From NCBI RefSeq assembly GCF_030687835.1, contig NZ_CP117449.1:3100001-3164000 (forward strand): DNA of 64,000 bases, written 5' to 3'. The position numbers and the translations under genes are program-made. The notes under the pieces were generated by a model. The model was given only the letters and a program-made list of their open reading frames with translations. It was not told where the DNA came from and made no database searches. Within the stretch, counting starts at the first letter, position 1; each line of letters starts with the position of its first letter. This DNA comes from Pseudomonas hefeiensis (lineage in GTDB: Bacteria > Pseudomonadota > Gammaproteobacteria > Pseudomonadales > Pseudomonadaceae). This document shows, one piece after another, positions 5,850 to 14,475 of the stretch.

Positions 5850-7645
5850 GATGCGAGACCTTCGCTGTGTTGGCCCAGGAATTCCGGTTGGAAATGCACC
5901 TGGATACGGGTGCCCTGGGGCGTTCGGGAGAGAATTTGCAGTTCGCCGCGCAAGCTGCGGGCCCGTTCGTTCATGATGTTCAGGCCGTGATGTTCGCGCT
6001 GGTCCACTTCGCCACTGAAGCCCCGGCCATCGTCTTCGACCGACAGTCGCACGGTCTCGCCTTCCTGACGCAGTTCGAGCCAGGCGTTCTCTGCGTGGGC
6101 ATGGCGCAGGCAGTTGGAGAGCGCTTCGCGGGTGATCTGCAGGATATGGATCTGCTCGCTGGCCGACAGCTCGAAGGCCAGGGTGTCGACGAACAGATGC
6201 ACCCGGAAATCCCCCCGGCGGGAGAACTCTTCAGCGGTGTCCTTGAGTTCCTGGACCAACCCGTCGTCGTGGATTTGCAAACGGAACGTGGTGAGCAGCT
6301 CACGCAACTGACGGTAGGCATTGTTCAGTCCTTCGCGCAGTTCGGCGGTGACGGTTTCCAGGGTTTGCACCGGCTCGCCGCGTCGCATCAGCGTTTGCAT
6401 GCGGCTGACTTGCAGCTTCATGTAGGACAGGGCCTGGGCCAGGGAGTCATGCAGCTCGCGGGCAATGATCGTGCGCTCATCGAGCAGCAGCAGGCGATGG
6501 TCCTGTTCGCGCTGGCGCTTGAGAGACAGCGAGGTGCCGATCAGGTTCGCCAGGGCTTGGATCAGTGCGGTTTCCCAGGGTTGCGCCGCATGACCGTCGA
6601 CGAAATGCGCCTTGAGCTCACCCAGTTCCGTGCCCTGGTTACTGATGCTGAACGTCTGCGGCCGGGCGCTGTGATGTTTCTGGCAGGTGGCGCAATCGCT
6701 GCTGGCGCAGACCTCGCGGCTGTTGGCGCCATGCAGCGACAGCAGTTGCCGGGCAGGTGCCTGCAATTGACCTTGCAGGCACAGCGACAGGCGCAGGCCC
6801 GGCAGCCGCTGCTGGAACCGACTGATCAGTTCATCCAGCCCTTCGGCGTTGGCCTGTCGCGTGGCCAGGCTGCGGCTGCTCTGATACAGCAGTTCCAGGG
6901 CGGCATTGGCCTGTTGCAGGTTCAGGGTCTTTTGCCGGACCTGATTCTCCAGGGTGCGGTGGGATTGCTCAATGGTCTCGGCCATGGTGTTGAAGCTGGT
7001 CGCCAACTGGCCCAGTTCATCCTCGGAATGATGGTTGACCCGCACCTGGAACTCGCCACGGCGAAAGCGTTGGGTGGCGTCCACCAACTCCTGCAAGGGC
7101 GTGACCACGCCGTACTGTAATTCATACAGACCGATCAACAGGATGATCATGGTGCTGAACAGCGCCATGCCCTGGATCGTCTGTTGCCAGGCTTGCTTGT
7201 GCTCACTCTGGCGTTGCAACAGGGTGACGAACTGGTCCAGTTGCGTAACGAAGGAACCGGCGCTGGCCTGGAAGAATGCCGAATCGCCGCGTTCGATGGC
7301 CGGACGCAAGGTCTGGTTCCAACGCTGCACCAGGCTCTGATAGCTCAGATGCAGGGAGGTCTCCGGTCCGTCTTCCAGCACCGCGCGCAGGGACGGGCTT
7401 TGGAGGCGTTGTTGCAGGCTGTCGATGATTGCCGGGATATCGTCGCTGGCCCCGGCTGCCAATTTCCAGCTCAGGTGATAGGTCTCCATGCGCACGGAAC
7501 CGGCGGTGTTGATGGCGGCCGCATCGCCCTGGCTAAACCAGGCAATGAGCCCGGCGCTCAAGGAGCTGGCCAGGGCGAGGATGGCGATCAGGATCACCGC
7601 TAGCCCGGCGCGAGCGGGCAGGGAACTGCGCAGCCAACGCATCAT
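5846..7645 (-). CDS. narX: Nitrate/nitrite sensor histidine kinase NarX
   Basis: A 599-residue inner-membrane sensor. TM1 is near residues 13-35, then comes the P-box ligand region (SVRMETYHLSWKL, about 49-61), TM2 near 155-175, and HAMP. A central region follows with a Cys cluster (CASSDCATCQKHH, about 311-323) as in other NarX proteins. The HisKA_3 H-box is ERTIIARELHDSLAQAL (His about 399), with a HATPase domain at the end (DDGRGF). The start is ATG 7645 or the adjacent ATG 7642. It forms an operon with narL, divergent from narK1. Confidence 0.94.
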   Translation of the reverse strand: MMRWLRSSLPARAGLAVILIAILALASSLSAGLIAWFSQGDAAAINTAGSVRMETYHLSWKLAAGASDDIPAIIDSLQQRLQSPSLRAVLEDGPETSLHLSYQSLVQRWNQTLRPAIERGDSAFFQASAGSFVTQLDQFVTLLQRQSEHKQAWQQTIQGMALFSTMIILLIGLYELQYGVVTPLQELVDATQRFRRGEFQVRVNHHSEDELGQLATSFNTMAETIEQSHRTLENQVRQKTLNLQQANAALELLYQSSRSLATRQANAEGLDELISRFQQRLPGLRLSLCLQGQLQAPARQLLSLHGANSREVCASSDCATCQKHHSARPQTFSISNQGTELGELKAHFVDGHAAQPWETALIQALANLIGTSLSLKRQREQDHRLLLLDERTIIARELHDSLAQALSYMKLQVSRMQTLMRRGEPVQTLETVTAELREGLNNAYRQLRELLTTFRLQIHDDGLVQELKDTAEEFSRRGDFRVHLFVDTLAFELSASEQIHILQITREALSNCLRHAHAENAWLELRQEGETVRLSVEDDGRGFSGEVDQREHHGLNIMNERARSLRGELQILSRTPQGTRIQVHFQPEFLGQHSEGLAS

Positions 7646-7790
7646 CGAGACGGGCCCTGGAAGAAAATCTGCAAACCGAACATGGGGGGGCGCCCTGGCG
7701 TGGGGGGGAGGGTAGCAGCCGATCCGGGGCGTACTACCTCTAAAGAGTTGTCGGCCGCTTCATTTTGATAGAAGCGTCGGTCGACGTGTT

Positions 7791-7803
7791 CAAAGCCTTG
7801 ATA
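7791..7803 (-). promoter_or_regulatory. IHF-like site in narK1 promoter
   Basis: On the minus strand TATCAAGGCTTTG matches WATCAA-N4-TTR exactly. It lies between the upstream NarL heptamer and the downstream NarL pair, where DNA bending would bring NarL to the promoter. Confidence 0.6.
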
Positions 7804-7831
7804 AATAAAGGTTCTTATCAACTTCAGGCTC

Positions 7832-7847
7832 TACCCCCTAAGAGGTA
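7832..7847. promoter_or_regulatory. NarL 7-2-7 binding site
   Basis: TACCCCC-TA-AGAGGTA: two NarL heptamers (second is TACCTCT inverted) separated by two bases, the high-affinity NarL arrangement. It lies about 40 bp upstream of the ANR box. Confidence 0.75.
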
Positions 7848-7885
7848 GACGGCCCCAGCATAGGCCAGCACCGCCGGGACGCACG

Positions 7886-7899
7886 TTGACCCAGGTCAA
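7886..7899. promoter_or_regulatory. ANR/DNR box of narK1K2GHJI
   Basis: TTGACCCAGGTCAA, a symmetric FNR-type site (T to C change in both half sites) 60 bp upstream of the narK1 start. Position suits a class II promoter starting near 7934. Confidence 0.85.
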
Positions 7900-7959
7900 G
7901 TTTTGGCGGGGTAGGCATCACTAGGCTGCGCTCATCGAACTGACGGGGAGTGCATCAAG

Positions 7960-9261
7960 ATGCGAGCGCAAGTGCAACAAGGATTGGTACTGGGGATGAG
8001 CACCCTGGCCTTCACCGTGTGCTTCATGGTCTGGATGATGTTTGCCGTGCTCGGTGTTCCGATCAAGGAAATGCTGGCGCTCAACGAAACCCAGTTCGGT
8101 CTGCTGGCCGCTACGCCGGTGCTGACCGGTTCCCTGGTGCGCCTGCCTCTGGGTCTGCTGACCGACCGCTTCGGTGGGCGCATCGTGTTCTTCCTGCTGA
8201 TGCTCTCCTGTGTGCTGCCGCTGTACCTGATCACCCTGGCCACCGAGTTCTGGCAGTTTCTGGTGCTGGGCCTGTTCGTCGGGCTGGCCGGCGGATCGTT
8301 CTCGGTGGGCATCGCTTATGTCGCCAAGTGGTTCGATAAACAGAACCAGGGCTTTGCCATGGGTGTGTTCGGCGCGGGTAACGCTGGCGCCGCGTTGACC
8401 AAATTCCTCGCTCCGGCGTTGATCGCCTTCGGTTCCTGGCACCTGGTGCCGAAGGTGTTCAGCGCCATCCTGTTCATCACCGCGCTGCTGTTCTGGTTCC
8501 TCACCACCGAGAAAAAAGAACACAGCGGCGCTGGCGGCGCCACTTTGCGCGAGCAATTGAAAGCCCTGAAAGAACCGGCGGTGTGGCGCTACTGCCAGTA
8601 CTACTCGATCGTGTTCGGCGGCTATGTGGCCCTGGCCCTGTGGATGACCAAGTACTACGTGCAGGAATACGGCTTCAGCCTGCAAAGCGCGGCGCTGTTG
8701 GCGGCGTGCTTCTCGCTGCCCGGTGGCGTACTGCGAGCGGTCGGTGGCTGGATGTCCGACCGCTGGGGCGCTCAGAGCGTGACCTGGTGGGTGTTGTGGG
8801 TCAGCTGGATCTGCCTGTTCCTGCTCTCGTATCCACAGACCCAACTGCAAGTGCAGACCGTCAACGGTACCGTGGATTTTCACATCGGCCTCAACGCCAC
8901 GCTGTTCACCGTGCTGCTGTTCGTGATGGGCATCGCCTTCGCGTTCGGCAAGGCCTCGGTCTTCAAGTACATCGCCAACGACTACCCGAAAAACATGGGC
9001 GCGGTGTCCGGCATCGTCGGACTGGCCGGCGGCCTGGGCGGGTTCGTGCTGCCGATCATGTTCGGCGCCCTGGTGGACCTCACCGGCGTGCGCTCGTCCT
9101 GCTTCATGTTGATGTACGGCGTGGTCTGGGTCTCCCTCATCTGGATGTACCTCACCGAAGTTCGCAAGCGCCCGCTGCTGGGTAAACAGCCGCCGGCCCT
9201 CCAGTCCCCGTTTTCCAGCATTGCCCAAGGAGAAGAACATGTCCGTTCTACAAACGCCTGA
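7960..9261 (+). CDS. narK1: Nitrate/nitrite MFS transporter NarK1
   Basis: A 433-residue, 12-TM major facilitator of the nitrate/nitrite porter family. It opens with GLVLGMSTLAFTVCFMVWMM in TM1 and has the DRFGGR loop (around residues 65-72) and Gly-rich nitrate-signature helices (GLFVGLAGGSFSVGIAYVAK; VSGIVGLAGGLGGFVLP). NarK1-type proteins are thought to be nitrate/proton symporters. First gene of the nar structural operon; its end overlaps narK2 by 23 bp. Confidence 0.93.
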   Translation: MRAQVQQGLVLGMSTLAFTVCFMVWMMFAVLGVPIKEMLALNETQFGLLAATPVLTGSLVRLPLGLLTDRFGGRIVFFLLMLSCVLPLYLITLATEFWQFLVLGLFVGLAGGSFSVGIAYVAKWFDKQNQGFAMGVFGAGNAGAALTKFLAPALIAFGSWHLVPKVFSAILFITALLFWFLTTEKKEHSGAGGATLREQLKALKEPAVWRYCQYYSIVFGGYVALALWMTKYYVQEYGFSLQSAALLAACFSLPGGVLRAVGGWMSDRWGAQSVTWWVLWVSWICLFLLSYPQTQLQVQTVNGTVDFHIGLNATLFTVLLFVMGIAFAFGKASVFKYIANDYPKNMGAVSGIVGLAGGLGGFVLPIMFGALVDLTGVRSSCFMLMYGVVWVSLIWMYLTEVRKRPLLGKQPPALQSPFSSIAQGEEHVRSTNA

Positions 9262-10636
9262 AAAGGGCCCGGTCATTCATGACTGGCGTCCGGAAGACCC
9301 TGCTTTCTGGGGCAAGAGTGGCAAACAGACTGCCCGGCGCAATTTGTGGATTTCGATTCCGGCGCTGCTGTTGGCCTTCGCCGTGTGGATGGTCTGGAGC
9401 ACGGTGATCGTGCGCCTGAACGCCATCGGCTTCAGCTTCAGCACCGACCAGCTGTTCTGGCTGGCGGCGTTGCCGGGGCTGTCCGGCGCGACCTTGCGCA
9501 TCTTCTATTCGTTCATGGTGCCGATCTTCGGCGGTCGTCGCTGGACGGCCCTGAGCACTGCGTCGCTGCTGTTGCCGGCGCTGTGGATGGGTTTTGCCGT
9601 GCAGGATCCGGCCACGCCTTACAGTGTGTTCGTGCTGATCGCGCTGCTCTGTGGCTTTGGTGGCGGCAACTTCGCTTCGAGCATGTCCAACATCAGCTTC
9701 TTTTACCCCAAGGCCCAACAGGGCACGGCCCTGGGCCTGAACGCCGGGCTGGGCAACCTGGGCGTGTCGGTGATGCAGTTCAGCGTGCCGCTGGTGATTT
9801 CCTTCGGCGTGTTCGGCTTCATGGGCGGCCAACCGCAGGTACTGGCTGACGGCAGCTCGCTGTGGCTGCAGAACGCCGGTTTCATCTGGGTGCCGTTCAT
9901 CCTCGCCGTGACCGTGATTGCCTGGTTCGGCATGAACGACCTGTCCAGCGCTCGTGCTTCGTTCAGCGAGCAGGCAGTGATTTTCAAGCGCAAGCACAAC
10001 TGGCTGATGTGCTGGTTGTACCTGGCGACCTTCGGCTCGTTCATTGGCTTCTCCGCTGCGTTTCCACTGCTGATCAAAACCTCGTTTCCGGAAGTGATCG
10101 CCCTGAAGTTCGCTTTCCTCGGCCCGCTGGTCGGTGCTCTGGTGCGGCCACTGGGTGGCTGGCTGGCGGACAAGCTCGGTGGTGCGAAGGTCACGTTGTG
10201 GAACTTCGTACTGATGATCGCGATGGTGTTCGGGGTCCTTCATTTCCTGCCCCAAGGCGGCCAGGGCGGCAACTTCTACGGCTTCCTGGGGATGTTCATG
10301 TTGCTGTTCATCACCACTGGCGTGGGCAACGGTTCGACCTTCCGCATGATCCCGGTGATCTTCCGCACCCTGCATGAAAAAGCCAGCCGCGGCCAAAAGC
10401 CCGAGCTGCGCGAACAAGCGCTCAAGAACGCTGGCAAGGAGTCGGCCGCGGTGCTGGGTTTCAGCTCGGCCATGGGCGCCTTCGGCGCGTTCTTCATCCC
10501 CAAATCATTCGGCACTTCGATGGCCCTGACCGGCGGCCCGGAGATGGCCTTCTACATGTTCGTCGGCTTCTACCTGAGCTGCATCGTGGTGACCTGGTGG
10601 TGGTATGCCCGCAAGGGCGCCGCGACACCGTGCTAA
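9239..10636 (+). CDS. narK2: Nitrate/nitrite antiporter NarK2
   Basis: A 465-residue MFS protein of the NarK2 (nitrate/nitrite antiport) class. It has an N-terminal cytosolic stretch (HDWRPEDPAFWGKSGK), then TM helices. Nitrate-signature regions are CGFGGGNFASSMSNISFFYP and TGVGNGSTFRMIPVIF. Start is ATG 9239, where AAGGAG lies upstream and the protein begins MSVLQTPEKGP; an in-frame ATG at 9221 would give an unlikely six-residue extension. Translationally coupled to narK1. Confidence 0.93.
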   Translation: MSVLQTPEKGPVIHDWRPEDPAFWGKSGKQTARRNLWISIPALLLAFAVWMVWSTVIVRLNAIGFSFSTDQLFWLAALPGLSGATLRIFYSFMVPIFGGRRWTALSTASLLLPALWMGFAVQDPATPYSVFVLIALLCGFGGGNFASSMSNISFFYPKAQQGTALGLNAGLGNLGVSVMQFSVPLVISFGVFGFMGGQPQVLADGSSLWLQNAGFIWVPFILAVTVIAWFGMNDLSSARASFSEQAVIFKRKHNWLMCWLYLATFGSFIGFSAAFPLLIKTSFPEVIALKFAFLGPLVGALVRPLGGWLADKLGGAKVTLWNFVLMIAMVFGVLHFLPQGGQGGNFYGFLGMFMLLFITTGVGNGSTFRMIPVIFRTLHEKASRGQKPELREQALKNAGKESAAVLGFSSAMGAFGAFFIPKSFGTSMALTGGPEMAFYMFVGFYLSCIVVTWWWYARKGAATPC

Positions 10637-10700
10637 GCCGAACCTAAACCTGCGTGGGCGGGGCGCAGACCCCGCGGAGCAAGCCTGAGAGGAACACACT

Positions 10701-13700
10701 GTGAGTCATTTACTGGATCAACTGCGGTTTTTCAACCGCAAGCAAGGCGAGTTTTCCGATGGTCATGGCGAGACCCGCAAGGAGTCCCGCGACTGGGAGA
10801 ACGTTTACCGCTCCCGCTGGCAGTACGACAAGATCGTGCGTTCTACCCACGGGGTGAACTGCACCGGTTCGTGCTCGTGGAAAATCTACGTCAAGAACGG
10901 CCTGATTACCTGGGAAACCCAGCAGACCGACTATCCGCGTACCCGTAACGACCTGCCTAACCACGAGCCGCGCGGCTGCCCTCGGGGCGCCAGCTACAGT
11001 TGGTACATCTACAGTGCCAACCGGCTCAAGTACCCGAAGATCCGCAAGCCCTTGCTCAAGCTGTGGCGCGAAGCCCGGCAGACCCTGGCGCCGGTCGAGG
11101 CGTGGGCCAGCATCGTCGAGGACAAGGCCAAGGCCGACTCGTATAAAAGCAAGCGCGGCATGGGCGGTTTCATCCGTTCCAACTGGGAAGAAGTCAACGA
11201 GATCATTGCCGCCGCCAACGTCTACACCGTCAAGCAATACGGCCCGGACCGGGTGGTTGGCTTCTCGCCGATCCCGGCGATGTCGATGGTCAGCTACGCC
11301 GCCGGTTCGCGTTACCTGTCGCTGATCGGTGGCGTGTGCCTGAGTTTCTACGACTGGTACTGCGACCTGCCGCCAGCCTCGCCGATGGTCTGGGGCGAGC
11401 AAACCGACGTGCCGGAATCGGCCGACTGGTACAACTCCAACTACATCATTGCCTGGGGCTCCAACGTCCCGCAGACCCGTACCCCCGACGCGCACTTTTT
11501 CACCGAGGTGCGCTACAAGGGCACCAAGACCGTGGCGATCACCCCGGACTATTCGGAAGTCGCCAAGCTCACCGACCTGTGGCTCAACCCCAAGCAGGGC
11601 ACCGACGCGGCACTGGCCCAGGCGTTCAACCATGTGATCTTCAAAGAATTTCACCTGGACAAGCCCAGCGCCTACTTCACCGAGTACGCCAAGCGCTACA
11701 CCGACCTGCCGGTGCTGGTGATGCTCAAGCCGATGCTCGGCGTGGCACCGGGGGCCGGCTACCAGCCTGATCGCTTCCTGCGCGCCAGTGACCTGACCAA
11801 CAACCTCGGCCAGGAAAACAACCCTGAGTGGAAAACCATCGCCCTGGATGCCAGCGGTGAACTGGTTTCCCCCCAAGGTTCCATCGGCTATCGCTGGGGC
11901 GAAGAGGGCAAATGGAACATTCTTGCCCGTGAAGGCGGCGAGGGCCGTGAGATCGACCTCAAGCTCAGCCTGATTGGCGATGACGTGGCTGAAGTGGCCT
12001 TCCCGTATTTTGCCGGTGAAGCCCAGGAGTACTTCCAGCACGTGGCCGGTGATGCGGTGCAGTACCGTCGGGTGCCGGTACACAACGTGGTGCTGGCCGA
12101 CGGCAGCGTGGTCAAGGTCGCCACGGTGTTTGACCTGTCGGCGGCCAACCTGGCCATCGACCGTGGTCTGGGCGGCGCTAACGTCGCCAAGGACTACAAC
12201 GACGCCTCGGTGCCTGGCACCCCGGCCTGGCAGGAGCAGATCACGGGCGTAAGCCGCGAGAAGGCGATCCAGATCGCCCGCGAATTCGCCGACAACGCCG
12301 ACAAGACCCGTGGCCGTTCGATGATCATCGTCGGCGCGGCGATGAACCACTGGTACCACATGGACATGAACTACCGTGGGCTGATCAATATGCTCATGCT
12401 GTGTGGTTGTGTCGGCCAGACCGGCGGCGGCTGGGCCCACTATGTCGGCCAGGAGAAACTCCGTCCGCAATGTGGCTGGTTGCCCCTGGCCTTCGGCCTG
12501 GACTGGAACCGTCCACCACGGCAGATGAACGGCACCAGCTTCTTCTATGGCCACAGTTCGCAATGGCGCCACGAGAAGATGAGCATGCACGACGTGCTGT
12601 CGCCCCTGGCGGACAAATCGCAGTTTCCCGAGCACGCCCTGGACTACAACATCCGCGCCGAACGCGCCGGCTGGTTGCCCAGCGCGCCGCAACTGAACAC
12701 CAACCCGCTGAACATTTGCCGCGATGCCGCTGCCGCCGGCATGGACCCGAAAGACTACGTGGTCAAGTCCTGGCAAGACGGCAGTCTGCGGTTTGCCTGC
12801 GAACAACCTGACAGCCCGGAAAACTTCCCGCGCAACATGTTCATTTGGCGCTCCAACCTGTTGGGCTCCTCGGGCAAAGGCCACGAGTACATGCTCAAGT
12901 ACCTGCTGGGCACCAAGAATGGCGTGATGAACGAAGACATCGGCTTTGGTGGCGAATCCAAGCCTACCGAGGCTGAATGGGTCGACAACGGTGCCATCGG
13001 CAAACTGGACCTGGTGACTACCCTGGACTTCCGCATGTCCTCGACCTGCGTGTATTCCGACATCGTCTTGCCGACCGCAACCTGGTACGAAAAAGACGAC
13101 ATGAACACCTCGGACATGCACCCGTTCATCCACCCGCTGTCCGCTGCCATCGATCCAGCGTGGGAATCGCGTTCCGACTGGGAAATCTACAAGGGCATCG
13201 CCAAGGCGTTCTCCGCCATGTCGGTCGGGCACCTGGGTGTCGAGAAAGACCTGGTCACCGTGCCATTGATGCATGACAGCGTCGGCGAACTGGCCCAGCC
13301 GTTTGGCGGCACCGATTGGAAAAGCGCTGGCGTGGCGCCGCAACCGGGCAAGAACGCACCGAACCTGCACGTGGTGGAACGCGATTACCCGAACATCTAC
13401 AAGCAGTTCACCTCCCTGGGCCCGATGCTGGAGAAACTCGGCAACGGCGGCAAAGGCATCAACTGGAACACCGACGATGAAGTGAAATTCCTCGGTGAGC
13501 TCAATCACCATGAGGTCGACGCCGGTATCAGCCAGGGGCGGCCGAAGATCGACAGCGCCATTGACGCGGCCGAAGTGATTCTGTCCCTGGCCCCGGAAAC
13601 CAACGGCCAGGTGGCCGTCAAGGCTTGGGCGGCCCTGTCGAAATTCACCGGCATCGATCACAGCCACCTGGCGCTGTCCAAGGCCCACGAGGCGATTCGC

Positions 13701-14474
13701 TTCCGCGACATTCAGGCACAGCCGCGCAAGATCATTTCCAGCCCGACCTGGTCTGGCCTGGAAGACGATCACGTCAGCTACAACGCCGGTTACACCAACG
13801 TTCACGAAGCGATTCCATGGCGCACCATCACCGGCCGCCAGCAGTTCTACCAGGATCACCCGTGGATGCAGGCGTTCGGCGAGCAACTGATGAGTTATCG
13901 GCCGCCGGTCAACACCCGCACCATCGAAGGCGTGAAGGGCAAGCGCAGCAATGGCGAGACCGAGATCGTCCTGAACTGGATCACCCCGCACCAGAAGTGG
14001 GGCATCCACAGCACCTACAGCGACAACTTGCTGATGCTCACCTTGAGCCGAGGCGGGCCGATCGTCTGGCTCTCGGAAGTCGACGCCAAGCGCGCCGGTA
14101 TTGAGGATAACGACTGGATTGAATGCTTCAACGTCAACGGTGCGCTGACCGCCCGTGCGGTGGTCAGCCAGCGGGTCAAGGAGGGCATGGTGATGATGTA
14201 TCACGCCCAGGAACGGATTGTGAACGTGCCCGGCTCGGAAACCACCAAGACCCGTGGCGGCCACCACAACTCGGTGACCCGCGTGGTGCTCAAGCCCACT
14301 CACATGATCGGTGGTTACGCACAACAGGCCTACGGCTTCAACTATTACGGCACGGTCGGTTGCAACCGCGACGAGTTCGTCGTGGTGCGCAAAATGTCCA
14401 AGGTCGATTGGCTCGACGGTTCCAGTGGCGATGATCTGCCGCGTCCACTGCCCACCGATATCGAGGAGAACTGA
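10701..14474 (+). CDS. narG: Respiratory nitrate reductase alpha subunit NarG
   Basis: The 1257-residue catalytic molybdopterin subunit, full family length. The FS0 [4Fe-4S] ligands H50, C54, C58 and C93 are seen in THGVNCTGSCSW and PRGCPRG. Bis-MGD-binding regions follow (for example RGGHHNSVTRVVLKPTHM near the C-terminus). No twin-arginine signal in full form; NarG faces the cytoplasm. Starts with GTG 10701 preceded by GAGAGGA. Reduces nitrate to nitrite with quinol electrons delivered by NarI and NarH. Confidence 0.97.
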   Translation: MSHLLDQLRFFNRKQGEFSDGHGETRKESRDWENVYRSRWQYDKIVRSTHGVNCTGSCSWKIYVKNGLITWETQQTDYPRTRNDLPNHEPRGCPRGASYSWYIYSANRLKYPKIRKPLLKLWREARQTLAPVEAWASIVEDKAKADSYKSKRGMGGFIRSNWEEVNEIIAAANVYTVKQYGPDRVVGFSPIPAMSMVSYAAGSRYLSLIGGVCLSFYDWYCDLPPASPMVWGEQTDVPESADWYNSNYIIAWGSNVPQTRTPDAHFFTEVRYKGTKTVAITPDYSEVAKLTDLWLNPKQGTDAALAQAFNHVIFKEFHLDKPSAYFTEYAKRYTDLPVLVMLKPMLGVAPGAGYQPDRFLRASDLTNNLGQENNPEWKTIALDASGELVSPQGSIGYRWGEEGKWNILAREGGEGREIDLKLSLIGDDVAEVAFPYFAGEAQEYFQHVAGDAVQYRRVPVHNVVLADGSVVKVATVFDLSAANLAIDRGLGGANVAKDYNDASVPGTPAWQEQITGVSREKAIQIAREFADNADKTRGRSMIIVGAAMNHWYHMDMNYRGLINMLMLCGCVGQTGGGWAHYVGQEKLRPQCGWLPLAFGLDWNRPPRQMNGTSFFYGHSSQWRHEKMSMHDVLSPLADKSQFPEHALDYNIRAERAGWLPSAPQLNTNPLNICRDAAAAGMDPKDYVVKSWQDGSLRFACEQPDSPENFPRNMFIWRSNLLGSSGKGHEYMLKYLLGTKNGVMNEDIGFGGESKPTEAEWVDNGAIGKLDLVTTLDFRMSSTCVYSDIVLPTATWYEKDDMNTSDMHPFIHPLSAAIDPAWESRSDWEIYKGIAKAFSAMSVGHLGVEKDLVTVPLMHDSVGELAQPFGGTDWKSAGVAPQPGKNAPNLHVVERDYPNIYKQFTSLGPMLEKLGNGGKGINWNTDDEVKFLGELNHHEVDAGISQGRPKIDSAIDAAEVILSLAPETNGQVAVKAWAALSKFTGIDHSHLALSKAHEAIRFRDIQAQPRKIISSPTWSGLEDDHVSYNAGYTNVHEAIPWRTITGRQQFYQDHPWMQAFGEQLMSYRPPVNTRTIEGVKGKRSNGETEIVLNWITPHQKWGIHSTYSDNLLMLTLSRGGPIVWLSEVDAKRAGIEDNDWIECFNVNGALTARAVVSQRVKEGMVMMYHAQERIVNVPGSETTKTRGGHHNSVTRVVLKPTHMIGGYAQQAYGFNYYGTVGCNRDEFVVVRKMSKVDWLDGSSGDDLPRPLPTDIEEN

Positions 14475-14475
14475 G

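Larger units (their letters stand above)
7646..7959. promoter_or_regulatory. narXL-narK1 intergenic control region
   Basis: This 314-bp gap separates the divergent narXL and narK1 operons. In order toward narK1 it holds a lone NarL heptamer TACCTCT (7735-7741), an IHF-like site, a NarL 7-2-7 pair and an ANR/DNR box, each listed separately where clear. This matches the NarL-IHF-ANR layout described for the P. aeruginosa narK1 promoter. A GGGGAG ribosome site precedes the narK1 ATG at 7960. Confidence 0.8.

Noticed and set aside
5867..7120. 417-codon plus-strand ORF opposite narX
   Set aside because: Antisense shadow of a clear sensor kinase gene in GC-rich DNA.
7921..9276. 451-codon minus-strand ORF opposite narK1
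   Set aside because: Composition (His, Gln, Glu rich) is that of an antisense frame; narK1 is unmistakable.
14311..14475. N-terminal extension of narH by 55 codons
   Set aside because: Overlaps conserved narG coding; the internal ATG at 14476 fits NarH starts.
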